A stretch of 64,000 bases of DNA from Streptomyces spiramyceticus (lineage in GTDB: Bacteria > Actinomycetota > Actinomycetes > Streptomycetales > Streptomycetaceae), in the NCBI RefSeq assembly GCF_028807635.1, contig NZ_JARBAX010000001.1, positions 4,637,501 through 4,701,500 on the forward strand, written 5' to 3'. The notes under the pieces are model-generated. The model ran no database searches. It worked only from the letters and a program-made list of their open reading frames with translations, and was not told the origin of the DNA. Positions 11,799 through 20,941 of this stretch are shown here, piece after piece (positions within the stretch are counted from its first letter, which is position 1; each line of letters opens with the position of its first letter). Both the position numbers and the translations under genes were made by a program.

Positions 11799-13649
11799 TT
11801 ACTTCAGACCGTTGTTGATCGCGGTCACCAGCTCACCGTTGGCGGTGTCACCGCTGAATTCCCAGAAGAACGCGCCTCCCAGGCCCTGCGTCTTCGCCCA
11901 GCTCATCTTGGAGCCGATGGTGGCGGGAGTGTCGTAGCTCCACCAGTCGGTGCCGCAGTGGGCGTAGGCCGTGCCGGCGACGGTGCCGTTGGCCGGGCAC
12001 TTGCCCTTGAGGACCTTGTAGTCCTCGATGCCGGACTCGTACGTACCGGTGGCGGCGCCGGTCGCCGTGCCGCCCGGCTCCTTCTGCGTCACGCCGGTCC
12101 AGCCGCGCCCGTAGAAGCCGATGCCGAGCAGCAGCTTCTTGGCCGGTACGCCCTTGGCCTTGAGCTTGGCGATGGCTTCGGCGGAGTTGAATCCGGCCTG
12201 CGGGATGCCGCTGTACGAGGTCAGCGGGGAGTGCGGGGCCGTCGGGCCCTTGGCCGCCCAGGCGCCGAAGAAGTCGTACGTCATCACGTTGTACCAGTCG
12301 GAGTACGCGGCCGCTCCGGCGTAGTCGGTGGCGTCGATCTTGCCGCCGGCCGAGGCGTCGGCGGTGATGGCCGCGGTGACCAGGTTGTTCGTACCGAACT
12401 TGCCGCGCATCGCCTGCATCATGGTCTTGAACGCGGCCGGGCCGCTGGTGTCGCAGGACAGACCGCAGGCGTTCGGGTACTCCCAGTCGAGGTCGATGCC
12501 GTCGAAGACGTCGGCCCAGCGCGGGTCCTCCACCAGCTTGTAGCAGGAGTCGGCGAACGCGGCCGGGTTCTTGACGGCCTCGGTGAAGCCGCCGGACCAG
12601 GTCCAGCCGCCGAACGACCACAGCACCTTGAGGTTCGGGTACTTCGCCTTGAGCTTGCGCAGCTGGTTGAAGTTGCCGCGCAGCGGCTGGTCCCAGGTGT
12701 CGGCCTTGCCGTCGACGCTCTGGTCGGCGGTGTACGCCTTGTCGATCGCCGCGAAGCTGTCGCCCATGGTGCACTTGCCACCCTGGACGTTGCCGAACGA
12801 GTAGTTGATGTGCGTGATCTTCCCGGCGGAGCCGGAGGTGTCCAGGTTCTTCACGTGGTAGTTGCGCCCGTAGATGCCCCACTCGGTGAAGTAGCCCAGC
12901 TTGACCTGGTCACCCGGGCCGGGGGTCGGGTCGGTGCCGCCGCCGGTGGTCTTGACCGCGCGGGCGCCGCTGACGGGGCCCGTCTGGTCGGCGGTGTCGC
13001 GGGCCTGGATCGTGTACGAGTAGTCGGTGCCCGCGGTCAGGCCGCTGTCGTTGTACGACGTGCCGGTGACGGTCGCGACCTTGGCGCCGTCGCGCAGTAC
13101 GTCGTAGTTCTTGACGCCCTTGTCGTCGGTGGCCGCGGTCCAGGACAGGCTCACCGACGTATTGGTGATGGTGCTCGCGGAGGGGGTGCCGGGTGCGGAC
13201 GGCGGGTTGTCGCCGGGCACCGAGCCGCCGTCGCAGGAGCCTCCATTCAGCTTGCAGCCGGCGGGGGAGCCGGCGCCGGTGCCGTTGAAGCCGAAACTGA
13301 CGCTGGCGCCGGGGGCCAGGTTGCCGCCCCAGCTCTTGTTCTTGGCGGTCCAGTGGTTGCCGGAGTTGGTGACGTCGGCGTCCCAGGCGGAGGTGACGGA
13401 CGTACCGGTGGGGAAGTCCCACTCGACGGTCCAGGTGCTGAGGGTGGTGGTTCCGGTGTTCTTCACCGTCCACTTGCCCTCGAAACCGGTGCCCCAGTCC
13501 GAGACCTTGGTGTACGAGGCGGTGGCCGATGCGGCGGCCTCGGCGGGGGAGGCCAGGCCGACCATCGCGGCGAGGGGCACGACGAGCGCGGTCAGTCCGG
13601 CTGCGGCTCTGGTTCTGAAGCGCGTGCGGAGGGGGGTAGTTGTACTCAA
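11799..13649 (-). CDS. chiC: Secreted GH18 chitinase with CBM2 and fibronectin III domains (ChiC type)
   Basis: A 616-residue secreted chitinase. The signal peptide (residues 1-38, cleaved after SPAEA) is followed by a CBM2-type polysaccharide-binding domain (about 39-140, WGTGFEGKWTVKN...WTVEWDFPTG) with the CKLNGGSCDGG linker. A fibronectin type III module (about 150-235) comes next, then a GH18 catalytic domain (about 250-616). The catalytic motif is DGIDLDWEYP with the acid Glu. Domain order and wording match the S. coelicolor/S. lividans ChiC chitinase. The start is TTG 13649 with GGGAG upstream. Two 12-bp direct repeats lie upstream and the chiS-chiR genes follow on the same strand, so induction by chitin products is expected. 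Confidence 0.95.
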   Translation of the reverse strand: MSTTTPLRTRFRTRAAAGLTALVVPLAAMVGLASPAEAAASATASYTKVSDWGTGFEGKWTVKNTGTTTLSTWTVEWDFPTGTSVTSAWDADVTNSGNHWTAKNKSWGGNLAPGASVSFGFNGTGAGSPAGCKLNGGSCDGGSVPGDNPPSAPGTPSASTITNTSVSLSWTAATDDKGVKNYDVLRDGAKVATVTGTSYNDSGLTAGTDYSYTIQARDTADQTGPVSGARAVKTTGGGTDPTPGPGDQVKLGYFTEWGIYGRNYHVKNLDTSGSAGKITHINYSFGNVQGGKCTMGDSFAAIDKAYTADQSVDGKADTWDQPLRGNFNQLRKLKAKYPNLKVLWSFGGWTWSGGFTEAVKNPAAFADSCYKLVEDPRWADVFDGIDLDWEYPNACGLSCDTSGPAAFKTMMQAMRGKFGTNNLVTAAITADASAGGKIDATDYAGAAAYSDWYNVMTYDFFGAWAAKGPTAPHSPLTSYSGIPQAGFNSAEAIAKLKAKGVPAKKLLLGIGFYGRGWTGVTQKEPGGTATGAATGTYESGIEDYKVLKGKCPANGTVAGTAYAHCGTDWWSYDTPATIGSKMSWAKTQGLGGAFFWEFSGDTANGELVTAINNGLK

Positions 13650-13761
13650 GGGTGCTCCCGAGAGAGAGGTCCGGCGGTGAACGGGGATAGGACCTGCGCC
13701 GCTGCTCGGTGAGCACTCGTTGTCATGACACGCTCACCACTGCGGTGCGGTGAGCGTAGGA

Positions 13762-13794
13762 AGGTCTGGACCAATCGTCAAGAGGTCTGGACCA
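13762..13794 (-). promoter_or_regulatory. Chitinase-type direct-repeat operator upstream of chiC
   Basis: Two exact 12-bp copies, at 13762-13773 and 13783-13794, read TGGTCCAGACCT on the chiC strand. They are 21 bp apart start to start, about two helical turns. This is the direct repeat known from Streptomyces chitinase promoters, required for chitin induction and glucose repression. They lie 113-145 bp upstream of the chiC start. Confidence 0.88.
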
Positions 13795-13823
13795 TAGGAA
13801 TCGGTCTCGCGGTCACCGGGAGT

Positions 13824-14474
13824 TCAGATGCCCAACTCCTGCGCGAGTACGGCGGCTTGCACCCGGCTGCGCAGCTCCAGCTTCCCCAGCAGTCGGCTCA
13901 CATGCGTCTTCACCGTGGCCTCGGCCATCGTCAGCCGCAGCGCGATCGCCGCATTCGACAGGCCCTCGCCCAGACACGAGAGCACCTCCCGCTCCCGCCG
14001 CGTGAGGACGTCGAGAACCGCGGGATCGGGCGCGTCGGGGGAGCGTACGGGCGCGGGCGCGGCGAACTCGGCGATCAGCCGGCGGGTGACGGCGGGCGCG
14101 ATGAGGCCCTCGCCACGCGCCACCGTACGTACCGCCTCGATCAGATCCTTGGCATCGGTGTTCTTCAGCAGGAAGCCGGATGCGCCCGCGCGCAGCGCCC
14201 CGAAGACGTACTCGTCGAGGTCGAAGGTGGTCAGCATCAGTACGTCGGCGAGCTGCTCGGCCACCACCTGCCGGGTCGCCGAGACCCCGTCCAGGCGCGG
14301 CATCTGCACATCCATCAGGACCAGATCCGGGCGCAGCTCGCGCGCCAGACGGACCGCCGCCTCGCCGTCGGCCGCCTCCCCGACGACCTCGATGTCCTGC
14401 GCGCTGCCCAGGATGAGCACGAGGCCCGCCCTTACGGCTGCCTGGTCCTCTGCGACCAGTACCCGAATCGTCAT
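13824..14474 (-). CDS. chiR: NarL/FixJ-type response regulator (ChiR)
   Basis: A 216-residue response regulator. The receiver domain (1-120) has the acidic pair in VAEDQ, the phospho-acceptor Asp in LVLMDVQMPRLDG, Thr in MLTTFD and Lys in FLLKN. The C-terminal LuxR-type helix-turn-helix (about 155-216) has LTRREREVLSCLGEGLSN and ATVKTHVSRLLGKL. The ATG overlaps the stop of the sensor kinase gene by four bases. Its position between the kinase and chiC matches the chiS-chiR-chiC arrangement of S. coelicolor, where ChiR activates chiC. The gene name rests on that synteny. Confidence 0.88.
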   Translation of the reverse strand: MTIRVLVAEDQAAVRAGLVLILGSAQDIEVVGEAADGEAAVRLARELRPDLVLMDVQMPRLDGVSATRQVVAEQLADVLMLTTFDLDEYVFGALRAGASGFLLKNTDAKDLIEAVRTVARGEGLIAPAVTRRLIAEFAAPAPVRSPDAPDPAVLDVLTRREREVLSCLGEGLSNAAIALRLTMAEATVKTHVSRLLGKLELRSRVQAAVLAQELGI

Positions 14475-15700
14475 GCGGACAGCTCCGTATCGTCCTCTGC
14501 GGGCAGTTCCGCCCGTACCTGCCAGATCTTTGTGCCGTCCCCGGCCGTGACGGGGCCCGCCTCCAGTTCCCCGTCGAGCAGCGTCACCCGCTCCTGCATC
14601 CCCACCAGGCCCGCCCCCGAACCGGGTGCGCGCGGACCGGGGCGCTCACCGTACGGGCTGGTGACCAGCACCGTCAGCAGCCGGTCGGTGTGCGTGAGCG
14701 CCACGGTGACCGTGCCGGGGGAGGCGTGCTTGAGTGCGTTGGTCAGCGACTCCTGGACGATCCTGTACGCCGCCATCTCGACCGGCGCCGGCAGGCGGCC
14801 GCCGGACTCGCGGCCGTCGTCGAGGACGAAGACGAGACCGCTGTCGCCGCCGAACGTGCGCGCCTTTTCCAGCAGGGCCTCCAGGCCGTCGAGCGCCGGG
14901 GCGACGGCCGGTTCCTGGTCGCCACTGCTGTCGCGGAGCAGGCCGATGAGCCTGCGCATCTCCGACAGTCCCTGAACGCTGTTCTCGCGGATGACCGTGA
15001 GGGCGTCGGTCGACGCCTTCGGCTCCCCGATGGACAGGGCGGCCGTGGAGTGGATCGCGATCGCGGAGAGGTGGTTGGCGACCATGTCGTGCAGCTCGCG
15101 CGCCATCCGTGAGCGCTCGGCCGCTATGGCCTGGTTACGGTCGATCTCGGCCAGCAGCGCGGTCTGTTCGGCCCGCAGGCGTGCTGCTTCCGCGGCCTCG
15201 CGGTGGTTGCGCAGGGTGGCGCCGGTGAGGGCGGGAGCGAAGGACACCAGGCCGGTGACGACACCGATGAGCAGGGCTTCGGGCCGGCGGAGCCAGGCGA
15301 GTGCGGCGATCGTGATGGCGACGGTGATCAGCCCGGTGGTCACGGGGATCCGGCGGGCGGACGCCGGGGTTCCGTACACCACGGCGGCGTACATCACGTC
15401 CGTGAACATGATGACGGTCGCCAGGTTGCCGTGGGTGAACTGGTCCGCGATCAACGCGACCGTGCCGACGATCAGCGCCGTACGGGGGCACGACCTGCGC
15501 AGCAGCTCCAGGAAGGCCATCACCGTGAGCGGCACGAGGGTCACCCAGGACGGCAGGAGTTCGCGGAAGTCGGTGGTGTGCAGCCCGAGGCCCCACAGCA
15601 GAACGCCGCCGAGCAGGCCGGTCACCCCGAGGAGGATGCCGTCGCGGTGGGGGCGGGGGAACCGGATCACTCGACCATCCAACACGGTACGGACGGGCAT
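14471..15700 (-). CDS. chiS: Sensor histidine kinase (ChiS)
   Basis: A 409-residue HisKA_3-family kinase. The N-terminal half has about five to six hydrophobic segments with little extracellular loop. A short coiled linker leads to the phospho-acceptor His in MARELHDMVANHLSAIAIH (about residue 202). The ATPase domain contains YRIVQESLTNALKHA (N box) and a GAGLVGMQERV G box. It is coupled to the response-regulator gene by a four-base overlap. The lack of a sizeable external sensor domain suggests membrane or intracellular sensing, or a partner solute-binding protein elsewhere. The start ATG 15700 has only a weak ribosome-binding site. Confidence 0.85.
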   Translation of the reverse strand: MPVRTVLDGRVIRFPRPHRDGILLGVTGLLGGVLLWGLGLHTTDFRELLPSWVTLVPLTVMAFLELLRRSCPRTALIVGTVALIADQFTHGNLATVIMFTDVMYAAVVYGTPASARRIPVTTGLITVAITIAALAWLRRPEALLIGVVTGLVSFAPALTGATLRNHREAAEAARLRAEQTALLAEIDRNQAIAAERSRMARELHDMVANHLSAIAIHSTAALSIGEPKASTDALTVIRENSVQGLSEMRRLIGLLRDSSGDQEPAVAPALDGLEALLEKARTFGGDSGLVFVLDDGRESGGRLPAPVEMAAYRIVQESLTNALKHASPGTVTVALTHTDRLLTVLVTSPYGERPGPRAPGSGAGLVGMQERVTLLDGELEAGPVTAGDGTKIWQVRAELPAEDDTELSA

Positions 15701-15821
15701 GTCGTCGCCGCCCGGGGTGAGCGTCGGCTACATCGAAGGATGCAGTGCGGGTTCGTCACTGGCGACGACGAATCACGGTCCTGGGGACGGGAGGGTTGAA
15801 GCGTAACGGGAGGAGCGATCC

Positions 15822-16367
15822 GTGATCGTCACGCTGATCATCATCTGCGAAGTCGGCTTCTGGGTGCTGCTGGCCGGGGGACTGGCCCTGCGCTACCTGG
15901 CGAAGATGCCGCGCACGGGGGCGGCCGTACTGCTCATGGAGCCGCTGCTGGAGGTCGTACTGCTCGTGGTGACGGCCGTCGACCTGAAGAACGGCGCCGA
16001 GCCGGACTGGAAGCACGGGCTCGCGGCGGTCTACATCGGCTTCACGGTGGCGCTGGGCCATCGCACCATCAAGTGGGTCGACGCCAGGGTCGCTCACCGC
16101 TTCGCGGGCGGGCCTGCGCCGGTGCGGGCGCCGAAGTACGGGACGGCGCGGGCGGTTCATGAGTGGAAGGTCGCGGGGCAGTGGATTCTCGCTGCGGTGA
16201 TCGCGTCGGGGCTGCTGCAGGCGGCGGTCTGGTACGTGGGGGGTGACGGTGACGTCGGCTCGCTGCGGATGTGGCAGCAGAAGATGCTGTTCGTGATCGG
16301 CATCAACGTGATTATCGCCGGGAGCTACACACTATTCCCGAAGCGGGAGCCGGCGGGGGCGCGCTGA
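15822..16367 (+). CDS. Integral membrane protein of unknown function
   Basis: The 181-residue protein has about four to five hydrophobic segments (residues 2-24, 33-52, 66-80, 116-136, 152-170), with the polar stretches DLKNGAEPDWKHG and DARVAHRFAGG between them. GTG 15822 follows GGGAGGAG. It diverges from chiS and converges on the cobalamin adenosyltransferase gene. I do not recognise a functional family; similar hypothetical membrane proteins occur at this place in streptomycetes. Confidence 0.75.
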   Translation: MIVTLIIICEVGFWVLLAGGLALRYLAKMPRTGAAVLLMEPLLEVVLLVVTAVDLKNGAEPDWKHGLAAVYIGFTVALGHRTIKWVDARVAHRFAGGPAPVRAPKYGTARAVHEWKVAGQWILAAVIASGLLQAAVWYVGGDGDVGSLRMWQQKMLFVIGINVIIAGSYTLFPKREPAGAR

Positions 16368-16389
16368 TTCCCCGCCGCAGGCACGCCCC

Positions 16390-16962
16390 CTACCGCTCGC
16401 CGCCCGGCACCCACAGCACGTCCCCGACCTCCTTGTTCGCCACCCGCGCCAGGATGAAGAGCAGGTCCGACAGCCGGTTCAGGTACGTCGCGGTCAGCGG
16501 GTTCATGACCTCGCCGTGGACCTCGAACGCCGCCCACGTCGACCGCTCAGCCCGCCGTACGACCGTGCACGCCTGGTGCAGCAGCGCCGCGCCCGGCGTG
16601 CCGCCCGGCAGGATGAAGCTGCGCAGCTTCTCCAGCTGCTCCAGGAAGTGGTCGCAGTCCGCCTCCAGCTTGTCGATGTACGACTGCTCCACCCGCAGTG
16701 GCGGGTACTTGGGGTCCTCGACGACCGGCGTCGACAGGTCCGCGCCCACGTCGAACAGATCGTTCTGGACCCGGACCAGGACCTTCACGACCGCCTCGTC
16801 GAGCTGCCCCAGCGCGATCGCCGTCCCAATGACGGCATTCGCCTCATTCGCGTCGGCGTACGCCGAGATCCGCAGATCGGTCTTGGCGGTGCGGCTCATG
16901 TCGCCCAGGGCGGTGGTGCCCTTGTCGCCGGTACGGGTATAGATGCGCGTCAGATTGACCAT
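16390..16962 (-). CDS. PduO-type ATP:cob(I)alamin adenosyltransferase
   Basis: The 190-residue enzyme transfers the adenosyl group of ATP to cob(I)alamin to make adenosylcobalamin. The PduO-type N-terminal signature (RIYTRTGDKGTTAL) binds ATP. Other conserved parts are DLRISAYADANEANAVIG, the FILPGGTPGAALLHQACTVVRRAER helix with its RxxER cluster, and the terminal LNRLSDLLFILAR. It follows the ABC permease gene by 13 bp and is probably co-transcribed with it. It would supply the cofactor for IcmA encoded in this window and for methylmalonyl-CoA mutase. Confidence 0.93.
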   Translation of the reverse strand: MVNLTRIYTRTGDKGTTALGDMSRTAKTDLRISAYADANEANAVIGTAIALGQLDEAVVKVLVRVQNDLFDVGADLSTPVVEDPKYPPLRVEQSYIDKLEADCDHFLEQLEKLRSFILPGGTPGAALLHQACTVVRRAERSTWAAFEVHGEVMNPLTATYLNRLSDLLFILARVANKEVGDVLWVPGGER

Positions 16963-16975
16963 GTGGCCAGCCTAG

Positions 16976-17731
16976 TTAGGCTCCGGCTTTCTGGAAGACG
17001 CGTGTGCCCACTGTCACGGAGACCAGCACGAAGGCGATCGCCACGAGTACGCCGTACAGCATCGCCGTACTCGCGTAGTCGCCCACATACCCGGCCCGTA
17101 CCGCGTCCACCAGATAGCGGAACGGCATGAAGTGCGACAGGACGTCCAGCCACCCCGGCGCCAGCGCCATCGGCAGCATCAGGCCGGAGAGCAGCATCGA
17201 CGGCATCGACAGCGCGTTGACGACCGGCCCGAATTCCTGCGCCTTGGAGACGTTCAGCGCGAGCGCGTACGACAGCGAGGCGAGCGCGGCCGCCAGTACG
17301 GCCACGAACGCGAAGCCGATCAGGACGCCGCCGAGGGGCGCACGCAGACCCATGACCAGCGCGGCCAGTACCAGCAGCACTGCCTGGAAGACGAAGAGCG
17401 CCGCATCGCGCAGAATCCGGCCCAGCAGCAGCGCGAGCCGGCTGACCGGCGTGACGCGCATCCGCTCGACCACCCCGAATTGCTTCTCGATGATGATCGC
17501 GAATCCGGAGAACGACGCGCCGAAAAGGCCCAGTTGGAGCAGCAGACCCGGAACGAGGATCTGCCAGGAGTCGCCCCGGGAGCCGAGCGGCAGATCAGTC
17601 AGGAGGGGTCCGAAGAAGAGCAGGTAGAGGAGTGGCATCAGTACGCCGAAGAGGATCTGGAACTTCGATGCCAGGGTCTGGCGGGCGTACCGGCCGAAGA
17701 TCAGTGCCGTGTCGGAGAGAAGTGCGGACAT
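16976..17731 (-). CDS. ABC-2 type exporter permease (DrrB-like)
   Basis: A 251-residue membrane protein with six hydrophobic segments and the ABC-2 pattern GFAIIIEKQFGVVERMRVTPVSRLALLLGR in the second cytoplasmic region, plus MLLSGLMLPMALAPGWL near the fifth helix. Such permeases pair with DrrA-like ATPases to export lipids, drugs or polysaccharides. It starts 12 bp after the ATPase gene. The divergent TetR regulator suggests induction by a small-molecule ligand. The substrate is unknown. Confidence 0.88.
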   Translation of the reverse strand: MSALLSDTALIFGRYARQTLASKFQILFGVLMPLLYLLFFGPLLTDLPLGSRGDSWQILVPGLLLQLGLFGASFSGFAIIIEKQFGVVERMRVTPVSRLALLLGRILRDAALFVFQAVLLVLAALVMGLRAPLGGVLIGFAFVAVLAAALASLSYALALNVSKAQEFGPVVNALSMPSMLLSGLMLPMALAPGWLDVLSHFMPFRYLVDAVRAGYVGDYASTAMLYGVLVAIAFVLVSVTVGTRVFQKAGA

Positions 17732-17743
17732 GAGGGAGGGCTC

Positions 17744-18526
<783 letters not shown>

Positions 18527-18551
18527 GACCCAAGAAAAGCAGGGTCACTTG

Positions 18552-18573
18552 AACTTTGCAATCACCCTAAGTT
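18552..18573. promoter_or_regulatory. Candidate TetR operator between the ABC exporter and its regulator
   Basis: Half-sites AACTT (18552-18556) and AAGTT (18569-18573) form a dyad with a 12-bp spacer in the AT-rich centre of the 79-bp divergent spacer. Position favours autoregulation and exporter repression. Dyad length is modest. Confidence 0.4.
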
Positions 18574-18605
18574 TTCATCGAGGCCAAGGAAGTTAGGATG
18601 GAGGC

Positions 18606-19247
18606 ATGGCTGAGGGACTCAGAGAGCGGAAGAAACGGCAGACCAGGCAGCTCATCTCGGACATGGCCACCGGCCTGTTCCTGGAGCGAGGCTTCGACGC
18701 GGTCACCATCGCGGAGATCGCCGAGGTCGCGAACGTCTCCGTCAACACCGTCTACAACTACTTCCCGGCCAAGGAGGACCTCTTCCTCGACCGGAGCAAG
18801 GGAATCGTCGACCGGCTCTCCCGCTACGTACGCGCCCGCCACAAGGGGGAGTCCGCGACCGCCGCCGTACTGCGCGAACTGCGCGAGGCCGTCGAGAACG
18901 TCTCGCCGTCCATCGGGCTCTTCGACGGCTACGGCGACTTCATGCGCGTTGTACAGGAGGCGCAGAGCCTCAGATCACGGCTCTGGGCCATCCAGCAGGA
19001 GCAGCTGGAGGACCTGGAGCAGACGCTGCGCGAGGTGGCCGGGGCCCAAGCGGACGACCCGCTGCCGGTGCTGGTGGCCGGCCAGCTGTCGTTGCTGCAC
19101 TCGATGCTGATGGGGTGGATCGGGCGCGAGATCGTGGCCGGGCGCAAGGCCGCCGCGGTGTCCCGGGAAGCGCTTGTCCTCATCGACGAGATGGAGGAGC
19201 TGCTGAGCGACAAGGCGCTCAACTACGCAGTGCGAGCCGCCGAATGA
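18606..19247 (+). CDS. TetR-family transcriptional regulator
   Basis: A 213-residue regulator with an N-terminal helix-turn-helix (residues 8-55: RKKRQTRQLISDMATGLFLERGFDAVTIAEIAEVANVSVNTVYNYFPAKEDLF). A variable C-terminal ligand-binding domain follows. ATG 18606 follows GGATGGAGG. It is divergent from the DrrAB-like exporter and most likely represses it. The ligand cannot be inferred. Confidence 0.9.
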   Translation: MAEGLRERKKRQTRQLISDMATGLFLERGFDAVTIAEIAEVANVSVNTVYNYFPAKEDLFLDRSKGIVDRLSRYVRARHKGESATAAVLRELREAVENVSPSIGLFDGYGDFMRVVQEAQSLRSRLWAIQQEQLEDLEQTLREVAGAQADDPLPVLVAGQLSLLHSMLMGWIGREIVAGRKAAAVSREALVLIDEMEELLSDKALNYAVRAAE

Positions 19248-19385
19248 GGCGTACCAGTGTGATGTCCGTCATTTGAGACGTGACGCGCATCTCTTCGCCT
19301 CCTCTCGGCCCCTCACGGACGCTAATCTCCGCCGGAGAGCCTGTGGTGGACAGGCGTTGAGGCCAAAGAAATCAAGGGGTGTGTC

Positions 19386-20234
19386 GTGGCCAGGAAGCTC
19401 GCCGTCATCGGAGCCGGACTCATGGGGTCCGGTATCGCGCAGGTCTCGGCGCAGGCGGGCTGGGACGTCGTCCTGCGCGATGTCACCGACGCCGCACTGA
19501 CCCGCGGCCGCGACGGCATCAAGGCCTCGTACGACAAGTTCGTCTCGAAGGGCAAGCTGGAGGCCGCGGACGCCGAAGTCGCGCTCGGCCGCATCACCAC
19601 GACCACCGACCTCGACGCGGTCGCCGACGCCGACATCGTCGTCGAGGCCGTCTTCGAGAAGCTTGAGGTCAAGCACGAGATCTTCCGCGCCCTCGACAAG
19701 ATCGTCCGGCCGGACGCGGTCCTCGCCTCCAACACCTCCGCCATCCCGATCACCAAGATCGCGGCCGTGACGGAGCATCCGGAGCGGGTCGTCGGCGCCC
19801 ACTTCTTCTCGCCCGTCCCGATGATGCAGCTCTGCGAGCTCGTACGCGGCTACAAGACCAGCGACGAAACGCTCGCCACCACGCGCGAGTTCGCCGAGTC
19901 CGTCGGCAAGACCTGCATCGTGGTCAACCGCGATGTCGCGGGCTTCGTCACCACCCGCCTCATCTCGGCGCTCGTCGTCGAGGCCGCCAAGCTCTACGAG
20001 TCGGGCGTCGCATCGGCCGAGGACATCGACATCGCCTGCAAGCTGGGCTTCGGACACGCCATGGGCCCGCTCGCCACCGCCGACCTGACCGGTGTCGACA
20101 TCCTGCTCCACGCCACCAGCAACATCTACACGGAGTCGCAGGACGAGAAGTTCGCACCGCCGGAGCTGATGCGCCGGATGGTTGACGCGGGTGACATCGG
20201 CCGCAAGAGCGGGCAGGGCTTCTACAAGCACTGA
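19386..20234 (+). CDS. 3-hydroxybutyryl-CoA / 3-hydroxyacyl-CoA dehydrogenase
   Basis: This 282-residue enzyme oxidises (S)-3-hydroxyacyl-CoA to 3-ketoacyl-CoA with NAD(P). The Rossmann motif is GAGLMGSGIA near the N-terminus. Catalytic elements are SNTSAIPITKIA with the conserved Ser and the HFFSPVPMMQLCELVRG stretch with His and Glu. The C-terminal dimerisation domain carries GLGFGHAMGPLATADLTGVD-like sequence (GFGHAMGPLA). Length fits the short, single-function form. GTG 19386 follows AAGGGG. It may act in acetoacetyl-CoA/butyryl-CoA metabolism together with the thiolase encoded at 36.5 kb. Confidence 0.93.
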   Translation: MARKLAVIGAGLMGSGIAQVSAQAGWDVVLRDVTDAALTRGRDGIKASYDKFVSKGKLEAADAEVALGRITTTTDLDAVADADIVVEAVFEKLEVKHEIFRALDKIVRPDAVLASNTSAIPITKIAAVTEHPERVVGAHFFSPVPMMQLCELVRGYKTSDETLATTREFAESVGKTCIVVNRDVAGFVTTRLISALVVEAAKLYESGVASAEDIDIACKLGFGHAMGPLATADLTGVDILLHATSNIYTESQDEKFAPPELMRRMVDAGDIGRKSGQGFYKH

Positions 20235-20242
20235 ACCGCGCC

Positions 20243-20273
20243 AAACCCTCTTGGGTTCACCCCCAGGGGTGAA
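20243..20273 (+). other. Overlapping hairpins after the hydroxyacyl-CoA dehydrogenase gene
   Basis: AACCC/GGGTT (20244-20257) and TTCACCCC/GGGGTGAA (20256-20273) are adjacent, partly exclusive inverted repeats. The second is also a 16-18 bp near-perfect palindrome. It could end the upstream transcript or act as an operator for the STAS gene at 20379. There is no T-run. Confidence 0.4.
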
Positions 20274-20378
20274 TTCGGTATCGGTTCGCTTACAGACGGC
20301 AACTTCCTTGCCCGTACGGCAGTCAGTTGGTGCAAGGAATCAGGACACGGAGAACTGACCCACTCTCGGGGAGCGCAT

Positions 20379-20702
20379 ATGCACATCAGGGGCGACCACG
20401 TCGAGCTGGTCGTCGGGGGCCGCCTCGACGTCCGCAGCGCGGCGGACGCCCGTACGGTCCTGCACTCGGCCGTCGACGACGGAGTCGGCGACCTCGTGCT
20501 CGACCTGACCGAGCTGGACTCCTGGGACGCCACCGGACTCGGCGTCATCATGGGCGCCCACCGGCGGGCCGGGCGGGCGGGCCGAAGGCTCGTGCTGCGC
20601 GGTGTGCCGGCCCAGATGCAGCGCCTTCTGGTGGCGACGCGGTTGCACCGCATCCTCGCCATCGAGGGCGGCATCGAAGCCGAGTCGCTGCCGCGCGTCT
20701 GA
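20379..20702 (+). CDS. STAS-domain protein (anti-sigma factor antagonist type)
   Basis: A 107-residue single STAS domain. The conserved loop is LTELDSWDATGLGVIMGAHRRA, where the target serine of classical antagonists (usually in DSSGL) is replaced by Thr in DATGL. That threonine could be phosphorylated. It resembles SpoIIAA/RsbV-type switches that bind anti-sigma kinases. It stands just upstream of the large ATPase-like gene on the same strand but 239 bp away, so co-transcription is possible but not shown. Confidence 0.88.
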   Translation: MHIRGDHVELVVGGRLDVRSAADARTVLHSAVDDGVGDLVLDLTELDSWDATGLGVIMGAHRRAGRAGRRLVLRGVPAQMQRLLVATRLHRILAIEGGIEAESLPRV

Positions 20703-20941
20703 AGTGCGCGCGGCGTCCACGCCTGCGGATGCGCCATCCTGGACGCACAATCCTCACGAGACTGTGACGTCCCGGGCGGGGTGGCACCCCACCTGTTCCT
20801 GGATACTGTGCGAAGGTCTAGGGTTCGGTCGCCTGCCGATTGACGAACCCGAGTACGGCGGGCACCGGACCAGAAGCGACAGCGGGCGTGTGAAAGGCCG
20901 GGAGGGGCATCCGCACGCAACGCATCTGGGGGGCTAGGACC

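Noticed and set aside
13111..13680. Plus-strand frame opposite the 5' part of chiC
   Set aside because: Lies fully antisense to signal peptide and CBM2 coding sequence and has no features of its own.
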